From the NCBI GenBank assembly GCA_001563915.1, contig LKMP01000004.1, positions 1-60,472 of the forward strand: a stretch of DNA of 60,472 nt. Direction: 5' to 3'. The DNA comes from Nanohaloarchaea archaeon B1-Br10_U2g21. GTDB lineage: Archaea; Nanohalarchaeota; Nanosalinia; Nanosalinales; Nanosalinaceae. The notes beneath the pieces were generated by a model that was not told where the DNA came from, did not search any database, and saw only the letters and a program-made list of their open reading frames with translations. Shown here piece after piece: positions 30,603 through 39,314 of this stretch (position 1 is its first letter; every line of letters starts with the position of its first letter). The position numbers were made by a program, and so were the translations under genes.

Positions 30603-32123
30603 TCATGGTAATTTCTTCTCCAAATCTTTTACTTGCTGGTATAATTTGGATTCATATTTCTCAGCGGATGAGATGTGGCTTTCTAATATGTTGATTTCAT
30701 TTTGCATATCATTTATTTGATCTATGCAGCTGTCAATGTAGCTTGACATATTACTACCATTGGCGTAAGCAGTGGAGAGCGTCCCGAGTCTTTCAAGTCG
30801 AGTATGTATTTCGCCTGTTAACTTGAGTAGCTGTGATAGCTTGTTGATCTCCGACTCATCAAGTTTGAAGTCGCGTTTGAGTAAACTTTCCAACCGCTTT
30901 AAGCGATCCTCAAACTTGGGGATATCGCCTCTAATTCCTGCTAAAACATTCCTGAATTCATTTACGTCCGTATTGAGATCTCCTCTAGAGGTATGTACTC
31001 CGCGGTCCGAAGCCTCCTGTATTACTTCCAAAAGCTTTTCATCATCAGAAATCAGATGATCTATGTCATAAGGATTTTCCTTTATGAATGCAATAACTCG
31101 GAGAACGTGAGGTACATCTTCCATTACATGCTTAAAATCATCTCTAGCTCTGAGAGCAGGATCATTACTAATAATACTTTTTAGCTGTGCATTTAGAGTC
31201 CTTAACTCTGGCAAAGGATTTCTATCATTATTTTTGAGATTATTAAAATACTGTTCTAACTCGCTTCCGCTGAAATTTAAGCCCGTATTCTCAGGATCAT
31301 CTCGCTGCTCCGAAACTTGTATAAATGCTCCAAAAACAGTGTTAAGCGATTCTGCCCTATCTTTCACGCCTTGAAAACTATCAAAAGCCTTTTCGTTGTT
31401 CGTGATGTCTTGTTCAGCGTTACGAAGATTGTTATCTATAGATCCTAGATGGCTGTGTGCGGATTCAAGCTCTGATATAAAATCGGAATCAAAGTGTTGT
31501 AATGCGGCGTTTAGGCCTTGAATTTGTCTTTGTTGTTGTCTTTGGCTGTAGCCTTCTCCTATTTCTCTTCCAGTTCTTGCTAGTTCTTCTCCTAGTGCTC
31601 TGTATGGCTCTACGTTTTGCTCTTGTGAGGGTTCAGGTTCAGGCTGAGGTTGAGGCTCTGGTTCAGGCGCTGTTTCTGCCGCAGAAGCCTGTCTTTCGGG
31701 AATTAGTCCTGTGTAAATTATTGTGGCGAGCGCTAGAGCTGCTAAACCTGCTAGTGCCAGAAGACCTGAAGATATTGCTCCTATTGTAAGTACAGTGGTT
31801 GTCGCTGCGACGAGTGAGAAACCTTTCATTCCAGTAGGAATATCATCATCTGTATTATGATAGTCATGTCTGCCTATACGTTCTTCAAATGTCTCATATC
31901 CCATTGAGGTAAAATTTTTGATCAAGAAATAGAACCCTATGATGGGCATGATAATAAATAACAGAACTTCTCCGGCTGTTTCTACTTGAAAAGTAGTTAT
32001 AGTGTTTACAAACTCTACCAAACTTTCTTCGACCGTCATTTGTGCGCCAAAAGTCTGGGCTGTCGCTCCTGAGATATATGCAAGTATTGTTGAGGCGAAA
32101 ACAACGGTTTTACGGCCTGCCAT
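30603..32123 (-). CDS. Membrane protein with long cytoplasmic or external coiled coil
   Basis: The 506-residue protein has a cleavable-looking signal (KTVVFASTILAYISGATAQ). Then come TM helices near residues 46-66 (AGEVLLFIIMPIIGFYFLI) and 98-140 (two closely spaced helices, TTTVLTIGAISSGLLALAGLAAL). A Pro/Glu-rich hinge (PEPEPQPQPEPEP) is followed by about 330 residues of helical and coiled-coil sequence with several interruptions. The long helical part could be a tether or lever. It begins the segment just upstream of the ATP-grasp gene (52-base gap). Function unknown. Confidence 0.65.
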   Translation of the reverse strand: MAGRKTVVFASTILAYISGATAQTFGAQMTVEESLVEFVNTITTFQVETAGEVLLFIIMPIIGFYFLIKNFTSMGYETFEERIGRHDYHNTDDDIPTGMKGFSLVAATTTVLTIGAISSGLLALAGLAALALATIIYTGLIPERQASAAETAPEPEPQPQPEPEPSQEQNVEPYRALGEELARTGREIGEGYSQRQQQRQIQGLNAALQHFDSDFISELESAHSHLGSIDNNLRNAEQDITNNEKAFDSFQGVKDRAESLNTVFGAFIQVSEQRDDPENTGLNFSGSELEQYFNNLKNNDRNPLPELRTLNAQLKSIISNDPALRARDDFKHVMEDVPHVLRVIAFIKENPYDIDHLISDDEKLLEVIQEASDRGVHTSRGDLNTDVNEFRNVLAGIRGDIPKFEDRLKRLESLLKRDFKLDESEINKLSQLLKLTGEIHTRLERLGTLSTAYANGSNMSSYIDSCIDQINDMQNEINILESHISSAEKYESKLYQQVKDLEKKLP

Positions 32124-32162
32124 AAGTTTAAACTGGGGTCAGCCTGTTTTTATGTGCTATCC

Positions 32163-32597
32163 TCACTGAGGCCTCACAAAGAGATAGATCATAAATAAGA
32201 ACAGCAGTATAAGAGCTCCGACAGCGAGTACGCCTATAGAGGCCGCCATCTGTTGTATTAGCTCCCAATATGGAGATACGACGACCATTAGTGCTATAGC
32301 AATTGCCATAATAGTTGCTTCCTTGTTCACATTGGGTCCGTCATCTAAAGGATTATCGCTGTTATCAAAAGTGAATTCGAGCGCTCTTTTTAGAGAGAAC
32401 TGGAGTAGAATTGTTAAGAAGAGGAAAGGGGCCACGAACTTTGCAACTATTTCTTCTTGTGATTCAAATTCAGGCACTACAAACCAGTCGTCTGCAGTAT
32501 GTCGGTCTGTGTAATAGTAATCTGCGGAGGCCAATGAAACGAGTAGAAAAATTGAAATTAGTATGCTGGAGATTTTAGTTGCCGAAGTCAAAGTCAT
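32163..32597 (-). CDS. Membrane protein with signal peptide and three TM helices
   Basis: The product is about 144 residues from the ATG at 32597. The early sequence KISSILISIFLLVSLASADYYYTD is a signal-peptide-like helix. TM helices follow near FVAPFLFLTILLQF, IMAIAIALMVVVSPYW and VLAVGALILLFLFMIYL. The 5' end overlaps the upstream gene by 23 bases. Several starts are possible (ATG 32597, or TTG 6 bases later with GGAGG 8 bases before it). Same strand and close spacing to the 30603 gene. Function unknown. Confidence 0.6.
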   Translation of the reverse strand: MTLTSATKISSILISIFLLVSLASADYYYTDRHTADDWFVVPEFESQEEIVAKFVAPFLFLTILLQFSLKRALEFTFDNSDNPLDDGPNVNKEATIMAIAIALMVVVSPYWELIQQMAASIGVLAVGALILLFLFMIYLFVRPQ

Positions 32598-32862
32598 CTC
32601 CTCCGAAATCATCTCCTCCTCCGAAGTCGCCTCCACCAACGCCTCCGGAAGCGTGGCCTTCTCTTATTTCATGTATGTAAGCAGGAATCACTTCATCTAC
32701 TAGGAAACCTACTACTAACCCTGATAACGCAAGCACGATTACAGTATTCATCCATGGCTCAAGGCCTAGTACATTCTCTGCAATATCTTCAGTAAGCAAG
32801 GCAATAAAATATCCTCCAATAGCTGCTGCAGGATAAGAGGCAATTGTCCAGAGGTTTTTCAT
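32575..32862 (-). CDS. Two-TM protein with Gly/Asp/Phe tail
   Basis: The 95-residue protein has two TM helices (residues 4-25 and 36-57) and a charged linker. Its striking tail, ASGGVGGGDFGGGDDFGGDDFDFGN, is made of GG-DD-F units. Such acidic Gly/Phe tails are flexible and may bind partners or cations. The DNA encoding the tail contains repeated GGAGGAGATGA, which also supplies start signals for the overlapping next gene. Function unknown. Confidence 0.6.
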   Translation of the reverse strand: MKNLWTIASYPAAAIGGYFIALLTEDIAENVLGLEPWMNTVIVLALSGLVVGFLVDEVIPAYIHEIREGHASGGVGGGDFGGGDDFGGDDFDFGN

Positions 32863-32930
32863 ATGTTAGAACTTGTATTCTGTTGTTTAATAAGATAAGG
32901 AAAAAAGAGATGGGAAAGTAATGGAAGAAG

Positions 32931-33413
32931 TTATTGTCTGCCCATTCCCCATTCCATGAACTTGCCGCCGCCTTGTGAAAGCGCTTGAACAATATTGTGT
33001 GTTTCCTCAAGGTCTTTATTCACTACTTGTTCATCTTGTACTGCGGCTCCAATTTTTTGCTCTGCATCTCGTACTTCTTGTTGAGCTACTTCTATTTCCT
33101 CTAATAATCCTTCTACTTTCTCTACTTCTCTGAGAAGTTGATCAACGCCTCCAACCTTGTTGCTTTTGTTAATTATGCTTTGGACTTCAGAGTGAATCTT
33201 TCCGTGAGGCTGATTCAAATCGACGTTTCTAAAGTAAGCCATCATTTCAAGAACTGCGTCTTGTCCTTGAAGGCCTTTCAGAGCATGAGCTAGTTTCTGT
33301 TCTGCATCACGCTGTTCCTTGACTGCTTCTACTTCTAGCTCTTCTTCTTTCTCTAGGTGTTGAATTTCCTCTTTTAAATCCTGTAATAACGTCAGTGCTG
33401 GTTCTTCTGGCAT
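32931..33413 (-). CDS. Coiled-coil protein sharing a domain with the 33459 product
   Basis: This 160-residue soluble protein is helical throughout. Residues about 48-120 (GQDAVLEMMAYFRNVDLNQPHGKIHSEVQ...VDQLLREVEKVEGLLEEIEVAQQEVRD) match the C-terminal domain of the 676-residue membrane protein upstream at roughly 55-60% identity by eye. A Gly-rich tail (QGGGKFMEWGMGRQ) ends it. It may compete with, or bind, the membrane-anchored copy. Function unknown. Confidence 0.65.
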   Translation of the reverse strand: MPEEPALTLLQDLKEEIQHLEKEEELEVEAVKEQRDAEQKLAHALKGLQGQDAVLEMMAYFRNVDLNQPHGKIHSEVQSIINKSNKVGGVDQLLREVEKVEGLLEEIEVAQQEVRDAEQKIGAAVQDEQVVNKDLEETHNIVQALSQGGGKFMEWGMGRQ

Positions 33414-33458
33414 ACTCTAAACTTATAGTTCTCTCTTTTTATTACCTAGGGTTAACTA

Positions 33459-35489
33459 CTATGGAGGATTGTGGTATCCTTGATCTATGCACCGCTCATA
33501 ATTAGAAGCACCTTCACGTATCATTTCGATCACTTTATCCATTTCATCCATTGTGTATTCTTTTTGCCGATCTATCTGTGTAAGTTCTATATCCTTCTCA
33601 AAAGAGTCTTTAACTTCTTGGTGAGCTAACTCTATTTCTTCTAATAAGCCCTCTACCTTTTTCACTTCTTTAAGTAAATGGTCTACATCTCCTACTTCAT
33701 TAAGTTTTTTAATTATATTCTGTACCTCAGAATGAACTTCTCCTGGAGGCCTATCTAAATCAACTTTTCTGAAGTACAACATGGCTTTGAGTACTGCTTT
33801 CTCATCCATTAATGCCTTTAACGCATCTTTCAACCTTCTTACAGCTTCTTGCTTCTCTTCGATACTTGCAGTTTCTATATCTTCACTCGCTTCCAGTTTA
33901 TCAATTAAATCTTGTATGGCCTTTCCTAAAGCACTTGCAGTAGGGTTTCCTCCATCTGGCGGAGTTTTTGGCTGAGTTCTACCTACTTCAATTTGTTCGA
34001 TTCTATTTCTTGAACCTCCTGATTCAGATATTACAGTAAGCCCATAGTTGTGAGTTTCGCCTTCTCCAAATTGAAAGTTTCCGACAATCTGAGCTATCGG
34101 TACTTCTCCTTCATAAGATGAAGAGTCAAGCCCTACAGCTTTTTGCTGGCCATCAAAGTTGAATATTGCTTGCTGTAGAGTGGTGTTTGAACCACATCTT
34201 ACGTATAAAGAAACGTTTTGAGAGGTCATTCCTGCTTGAGGAATAGGTCTAAGTTTTATGTCCTCTATTACTATATTCTCATCTTCCTCTCCGTTTTCAA
34301 TAGTCTTTTCAATTAAAATTATTATTCGTTCTAGAGCCGCTTCGTCTATAATTTGAATGTTTAGGGATGTTAGCTGTTGAACTAGTTGAGTCATTACGAT
34401 ATTTATCCGAGAGCTAGGAATATTTTCGAGTATTTGGATTAGCTGAAGAATGGTTTTGAGATTAAACTCCATTTTATCAAAGTCCACAGGATTTATAACG
34501 ATCATATCTCCTGAAATAGAGTAATGCTTGTGTATTAGGGCTTCAAAGATCTCTACTAGCTGAAGACAAATATTTTGCTGCTGATGCGTAATATTTTGCT
34601 GATTTTCTACTATGGAGATAAAATTCTGAGTTATATTCTGTATCTGTTTTTGGTTGATTTGCTGCTGTATATTTATGTTTTGAGCATTGCTGGTAGAATT
34701 TCCTTCAAAATAATTTATTACTTGATTAATAGTCTGGTTATTGATATGGTCTCCTGAACTATTGTCTATTGCGTTTAGAATATTTCTTACCTCTTCAATA
34801 GAGATATTCTGAGACTGTATGATTGTCAGAAAGGCTTCAACAATAGAAGCATCGATAGTGATATCAGGAGCATCTCTTTCTCCTCTAACATAGATGGTGT
34901 CGCCGCGTCTACCGAAGTTGCCCATAATAATCTGGAAAAACTCCATCATGGCTAACTGATTTTGAAACTGTTGCTGTTGTTGCATCTGTTGAATCTGTGC
35001 GGCAAACCTCTGTTGAGAAGCACTCATGCTTTGATTATCGTTACTATTATCGATGTTCTGATAAAAACTGCCTCCTCCGCCAGGACCTCCTGAACCGCCG
35101 TCTCCTCCATCTCCTCCGTCTCCTCCGTCGCTGCCACCATCTGTAGTGGGCGGATTAGTGGGTGGATTAGGAGGAGGGCTAGGGGGATTGGTTGTAGGAG
35201 AATTGGAATCTGAATTTAGAAGGCCTGATAGTATTCCTGCTCCAAGCCCTGCTAATCCTGCTGCTCCTGCTCCGCTATTACTGCTTCCGCCGCTTCCGCT
35301 TCGCGCTACCCAAGCGATTAGACCTATTATTACTATGGTAGCAGCAAGTATGGGTATGCTGAAGAAAAAGTCTAGTATTGCAAATCCTGCGCCTCCTAAA
35401 GCAGGTAACAGTCCGGTGAGCCATAGACCTGCGAGTGCGAAGAAAAGTATCAGTATTATTATTGCGCCTATACCTTGCAGGATGGCCAT
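33459..35489 (-). CDS. Membrane-anchored Asn/Gln-rich protein with Ig-like and helical domains
   Basis: The 676-residue protein has two N-terminal TM helices (residues 2-26 and 32-62). A Gly/Pro/Asn-rich linker follows (PPSPPPNPPTNPPTT, DGGDGGDGGDGG), then a prion-like Asn/Gln-rich region (about 150-310) with strand-forming amphipathic stretches, a beta-rich domain near 405-500 (SLYVRCGSNTTLQQAIFNFDG), and the C-terminal helical domain shared with the 32931 product. The order suggests a surface or cytoplasmic scaffold. It is 26 bases after the DUF357 gene. Function unknown. Confidence 0.65.
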   Translation of the reverse strand: MAILQGIGAIIILILFFALAGLWLTGLLPALGGAGFAILDFFFSIPILAATIVIIGLIAWVARSGSGGSSNSGAGAAGLAGLGAGILSGLLNSDSNSPTTNPPSPPPNPPTNPPTTDGGSDGGDGGDGGDGGSGGPGGGGSFYQNIDNSNDNQSMSASQQRFAAQIQQMQQQQQFQNQLAMMEFFQIIMGNFGRRGDTIYVRGERDAPDITIDASIVEAFLTIIQSQNISIEEVRNILNAIDNSSGDHINNQTINQVINYFEGNSTSNAQNINIQQQINQKQIQNITQNFISIVENQQNITHQQQNICLQLVEIFEALIHKHYSISGDMIVINPVDFDKMEFNLKTILQLIQILENIPSSRINIVMTQLVQQLTSLNIQIIDEAALERIIILIEKTIENGEEDENIVIEDIKLRPIPQAGMTSQNVSLYVRCGSNTTLQQAIFNFDGQQKAVGLDSSSYEGEVPIAQIVGNFQFGEGETHNYGLTVISESGGSRNRIEQIEVGRTQPKTPPDGGNPTASALGKAIQDLIDKLEASEDIETASIEEKQEAVRRLKDALKALMDEKAVLKAMLYFRKVDLDRPPGEVHSEVQNIIKKLNEVGDVDHLLKEVKKVEGLLEEIELAHQEVKDSFEKDIELTQIDRQKEYTMDEMDKVIEMIREGASNYERCIDQGYHNPP

Positions 35490-35515
35490 GCTTATTACTT
35501 ACTAAGGGGTATTAA

Positions 35516-35752
35516 TTAATCCTTCTCAAATTTTCCGAGCCTTTCTAGTGTTTCAAGAATGCCCCAAGCATAGATTACAGCTTCCCACGCCCTGATAAAG
35601 TCTTCTTCTGCTAAGAAATGATAAGTATCGTCTCGATAGGCCTCAACATTTTCCATCTGCTCCACGGAAGAATCAAGTTTCTCTATTCTTTCCTCAATCT
35701 TTTCCAGCCATTTTCTAGTTTCTTCTTCCAGCTTCAATTGCGTCTCATTCAT
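35516..35752 (-). CDS. DUF357 family protein
   Basis: The 78-residue protein is an all-helical hairpin, with EKIEERIEKLDSSVEQMENVEAYRDDTYHFLAEEDFIRAWEAVIYAWGILETLERLGKF. The AYxDDxxxFLxxxDxxxAxxAxxYAxGxL pattern is that of DUF357, a small archaeal family of unknown role. It precedes the membrane block and may be its first cistron. The 150-base gap to dph5 upstream holds only AT-rich promoter-like sequence and no further gene that I can see. Confidence 0.8.
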   Translation of the reverse strand: MNETQLKLEEETRKWLEKIEERIEKLDSSVEQMENVEAYRDDTYHFLAEEDFIRAWEAVIYAWGILETLERLGKFEKD

Positions 35753-35904
35753 TTTTAATCTCTTCAGCTCTTCAAGTTTTTTAACAGATATTAACTTCTG
35801 ACATATTTGTCTTTATCGTTAACAGTTTCTATTTTCAAAGTCTTTTTCTAAAGATGTCTTGATAAAAACAGATAAACCAGATTTAGTATTCAAAGGTTTA
35901 TAGC

Positions 35905-36603
35905 CTAACGATGAGATTCTAGGAATTCTTCTTCTTTAAACGATTTCTTTCCTGTCAAGACTAAGCAGTGTGGAGTATCTCCAAACTCCGATTCTGGAGC
36001 ATTTTCTAAAGGCATCAGCGAAATATTCATATCTTCGCTGTTTGCTCGCTCTAAAATTAAAACTTCACGATTTTTTATACCCATTTCTAGCAGTTTTTCT
36101 GCAGCTTCTGAGGCATTGTAGTCTATATCTAGCAATATCAGCGTATGTAGCCCTATAGAGTCGTTTTTCTCTATATATTGTGTTATGGATTCAGGCTTCC
36201 CGTTTCGTGGTAATGTGACTGTTCTACCAAACTTATAGATGCTTAAACCAGTCTCAGCGATTGAAAGAAAAATCGAGGGCGCATGTACTACTTCAACAGC
36301 TAAGCCTTTTTCTTCTGCCCTGTGTTTGATGCCATAATGCGTTGTGGCTGTTAAGGGGTCACCAGATACTAAGAAGGCTATATCGTTAGTCTCAGCTTCT
36401 TTTATCACAGTATCTTCCTGTTCAACGCCTTCTCTGTCTAATTTCTCAATCTCTGTACCTGAAAGCTCTTCTATTTCTGCAAGATTGATGTTTTCAGTAT
36501 TTGTATAGAACTCAGCATATCCTTTATCTGCTTTTTCTAATGATTCAAGACCTTTCAAAGTTAGTTCTTGATTGCCTAGGCCCAAACCTATTATATAGAG
36601 CAT
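35905..36603 (-). CDS. dph5: Diphthine synthase
   Basis: S-adenosylmethionine-dependent methyltransferase that adds methyl groups to the modified histidine of EF2 on the way to diphthamide. The 232 residues and the tetrapyrrole-methylase fold are typical: MLYIIGLGLGNQELTLKGLESL, LVSGDPLTATTHYGI, HAPSIFLSIAETGLSIYKFGRTVTLP and a C-terminal TPHCLVLTGKKSFKEEEFL. Presence of dph5 implies that EF2 is diphthamide-modified. Divergent with trm5, 39 bases apart. Confidence 0.95.
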   Translation of the reverse strand: MLYIIGLGLGNQELTLKGLESLEKADKGYAEFYTNTENINLAEIEELSGTEIEKLDREGVEQEDTVIKEAETNDIAFLVSGDPLTATTHYGIKHRAEEKGLAVEVVHAPSIFLSIAETGLSIYKFGRTVTLPRNGKPESITQYIEKNDSIGLHTLILLDIDYNASEAAEKLLEMGIKNREVLILERANSEDMNISLMPLENAPESEFGDTPHCLVLTGKKSFKEEEFLESHR

Positions 36604-36642
36604 ACCGAGAGTTGATTAAAGAATTGTTTTTAAGTTGTAGGT

Positions 36643-37626
36643 ATGGAGCAGGAAAAGCTTGAGGAAAAAGTACGAGAAGTCTTTGAACGAGAGGGGTTTA
36701 GTTTTAAGAATGGAAAAGCGGTGAAACCCGGTTTAGAACTGGAGATTGGCGTTTATGCATCTGAGAAATATGATGAGGGAGATATTGATTTCTCTATGGA
36801 TAAAGTTTTCTTAGATGAAGGCTTTGATACTGAAGGCGATAATGTCTATATTTTTGAAGAAGAGAAAGAATATGATTTGCCATCTTTTGAAATGATAGGT
36901 AGAGTGGCATTAATCAATGATCTTGCGGGCCGCGATAGGGAGAGTGTTGTGGAGGGAATAATTGCTAATTCGAATGCTGAAACAATATTATTGAAGACTG
37001 GAGAGCTTTCTGGAGAATATAGAGTCGGAGAGTACGAAAAACTTTACGGAGAAGAAACTGAAACAGTTCATCGAGAGCATGGTCACAGGTTAAGAGTAGA
37101 TCCAACAAAAGCATATTATAGTGAACGTTTTTCTACGGAACGAGAAAGAGTTGCAGCACAAGTAAAGGAAGGAGAGGAAGTACTTGTGATGTTTGCGGGT
37201 GTTGGGCCTTTTGCAATACTTTGTGCGGAAAAAGCTGAGAAAGTTATGGCTGTAGAGAAAAATCCTAAGGCTTGCAAATATCTTCGAGAGAACATTGAAC
37301 TAAATAAAATGCAGGATAAAATCCAGGTTTTTTGCGGTGATGTCAACGAGATAGTGCCTGATCTTGACGCTCAATTCGATAGAGTGATTATGCCATTACC
37401 TGAGAAAGCTCTTGGTTTTTTGGGTCTTGCAATAGATGTCTGTAAAAAGAATGGGGTTGTTCATCTGTACGGGTTTGCAGAGGATTTCAATGATTTTGAA
37501 AGTCGCTTGGAGAAAAATATGAGATCAAGAGGTTATAATTATAGAGTTGTAGATAGGCGTGTTTGCGGGGATAAAAGTCCTTCAGAGAGTAGGCTGTGTC
37601 TGGATGTTAAAGTTAAGAAAGAATAA
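36643..37626 (+). CDS. trm5: tRNA (guanine37-N1)-methyltransferase Trm5
   Basis: The enzyme makes m1G37 to prevent frameshifting. The 327-residue protein has an N-terminal D1/D2 part (FEMIGRVALINDL, LLKTGELSGEYRVGEYEKLYG), the HGHRLRVDPTKAYYSERFSTERERVAAQV linker that binds the tRNA, the SAM-binding VMFAGVGPFAILCAEKAEKVMAVEKNP and the catalytic region VIMPLPEKA, where most homologues have NLP. The closing sequence CLDVKVKK is typical. Divergent from dph5. Confidence 0.93.
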   Translation: MEQEKLEEKVREVFEREGFSFKNGKAVKPGLELEIGVYASEKYDEGDIDFSMDKVFLDEGFDTEGDNVYIFEEEKEYDLPSFEMIGRVALINDLAGRDRESVVEGIIANSNAETILLKTGELSGEYRVGEYEKLYGEETETVHREHGHRLRVDPTKAYYSERFSTERERVAAQVKEGEEVLVMFAGVGPFAILCAEKAEKVMAVEKNPKACKYLRENIELNKMQDKIQVFCGDVNEIVPDLDAQFDRVIMPLPEKALGFLGLAIDVCKKNGVVHLYGFAEDFNDFESRLEKNMRSRGYNYRVVDRRVCGDKSPSESRLCLDVKVKKE

Positions 37627-37645
37627 AGATAAGAGAGGAGGAAGT

Positions 37646-39166
37646 TTATTCCTCTTTGTTTCTATTGTCCCTCATGCCTTCTAGGCCTTTGAAGACGTTT
37701 CTAATGTCGTCTCTTGCAGAGTAATCTGAGCCTAATACTTGGCTCATTTGGTCTTCGAGATATTCTTCAAATCCTTCTCCGTCATAACTCTGGTCGAGCG
37801 TTTCCTGCACTGTAACCGATCTCTCTGCTTCTATTCGGTCAGTTCTTTCGCCTATAACGTCTTCCAGATATCCTAGTTCTTCCACTGCTTTCTGTCCTTG
37901 CGCATACTGCTGCGCGATTTTCACTCCAAGTGCGGAAACCACTTGTATGTGCTGGTTTCTGAGCATTCCTTCTGCATCGCTGTGATGTTTTCCAGAGCCC
38001 TCAAATGGATTATCATGATCTTCAAGATAGTCTGAGAGAAGTTCATCCATTTCTCCAATATTCGCTCTTGTAAGATTTTCTAAGGCATCTGTTAGGTAAT
38101 CGAGTTCTTGTGAAATATTGCTAACTTCTTCTTGAACATCTGATGCGTGCGATTCGTATTCGCTTCTGGCTTCGTCTAAAAGCGCGTTTCCAAGAGATAG
38201 GTGTTGTTCCTTTCTAGGTCTCTTGCGAGATAGCACCTGGTCGATTTCTGATACTTCTCTCTCAAATTCTGCCTGGTCTGCTACGTCTTCACTACCTTTA
38301 ACTTCTTCTGCACGATTTTTCTCGTTTTCAGTAGTGAATCTGCTCCTGCTGGAGTCAAGTTGATCTTCATTTCTAGAACGGAGTTCTTCAAGTTCTTGGC
38401 GCTTCGTTTCCCTGCGGTCGTTAAGTATCTTCATATCTTTCTGAATATCTGAGAAATTTTGCATGGCGTCATCTCCCATTTCAGAAACTTTGGCCAGATA
38501 GCTTGCAAGACCCTCGTCCGAAATATCGAAGTCATACTGTTCTTCCGGAATATCAGTTTCTTGGCCTATAATGTCGTGTAGAGAGAAACCGAGACTTTGG
38601 TCTCCTTGTTCTGGATCAAAGTCATAGGTATGTTCTAGGTCTCTGGAAGCCAAGTCTTCGGCATAAGTCAGTTGTTCTGCAATTCTCTTTACTTCCTCAG
38701 AAATAACTGTTTCATTGGCCTGTATCTGAGCTTGTATGTCTGCTTCAAATTCGGTTCTTTTGGTATCGTAGTTTGAAACGTTATTTTCAAATGTTTCAGT
38801 TTGTTTGGCGAGTTCACGAGATGTCAGAGAGTCAGTCTGGCCGTATCTTGATTTTTGTGCTACTTCTTCTGGTAGAGTATGGTCTTCACCTATTCCAAGA
38901 AAGTCTCTGAACTTGCTTCGAATACCTCTGTTATTTTCATTATCATTTCCATTTTGTGGTAGTTCTTCGCCAGTTTCCGTATCAGTTTCGGCTTCTTGCT
39001 CTTCTTCAGTTATGTCGGATTTAGTGTCTTCTATTGGTTCTTTATCTTCAGGTTCTTCACCGCCATCTGAGAGTAGCATTTCTTCGAGTTGATTGTTGTC
39101 ATTTCTTAACTGGTTTATGGAGCTTACCGAGGCTCCTGGACCCTTTGAACTTCTTTGTTCTGACAT
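37646..39166 (-). CDS. Acidic coiled-coil protein, unknown function
   Basis: The 506-residue protein has no TM. It begins with SKGPGASVSSINQLRNDNNQLEEMLL, a disordered acidic stretch of about 60 residues, a short conserved-looking segment (SKFRDFLGIGEDHTLPEEV), then long helical/coiled-coil parts rich in Glu, Arg and Gln. A globular-looking helical piece near 360-440 (HSDAEGMLRNQHIQVVSALGVKIAQQY) and a C-terminal helix pair (DQMSQVLGSDYSARDDIRNVFKGLEGM) follow. Preceded by a consensus box A and GGTGA. It may be a cytoskeletal or chromosome-associated protein; I cannot decide. Confidence 0.65.
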   Translation of the reverse strand: MSEQRSSKGPGASVSSINQLRNDNNQLEEMLLSDGGEEPEDKEPIEDTKSDITEEEQEAETDTETGEELPQNGNDNENNRGIRSKFRDFLGIGEDHTLPEEVAQKSRYGQTDSLTSRELAKQTETFENNVSNYDTKRTEFEADIQAQIQANETVISEEVKRIAEQLTYAEDLASRDLEHTYDFDPEQGDQSLGFSLHDIIGQETDIPEEQYDFDISDEGLASYLAKVSEMGDDAMQNFSDIQKDMKILNDRRETKRQELEELRSRNEDQLDSSRSRFTTENEKNRAEEVKGSEDVADQAEFEREVSEIDQVLSRKRPRKEQHLSLGNALLDEARSEYESHASDVQEEVSNISQELDYLTDALENLTRANIGEMDELLSDYLEDHDNPFEGSGKHHSDAEGMLRNQHIQVVSALGVKIAQQYAQGQKAVEELGYLEDVIGERTDRIEAERSVTVQETLDQSYDGEGFEEYLEDQMSQVLGSDYSARDDIRNVFKGLEGMRDNRNKEE

Positions 39167-39256
39167 TAGTTATTCACCTTGATAATGTAGATTAGGAGCA
39201 ATCCCTATTTAGAGTATCTATACTTCTTCCATAGCATTTTAGGATATAAGAAAAGA

Positions 39257-39264
39257 AATATAAA
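39257..39264 (-). promoter_or_regulatory. Box A of the 37646 coiled-coil gene
   Basis: CCTTTATATTT on the minus strand is a strong box A. The leader would be about 65 bases and ends with GGTGA before the ATG at 39166. Confidence 0.5.
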
Positions 39265-39314
39265 GGTGTTTTACAAGAAATGCAGTATTCAGAATCAGCT
39301 AAAGGTGGTATAAA

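Noticed and set aside
35030-35130. Short repeats that could be a CRISPR or tandem repeat array
   Set aside because: They are in-frame codons for Gly/Asp and Gly/Pro low complexity in the 33459 gene; there are no spacers of constant length.
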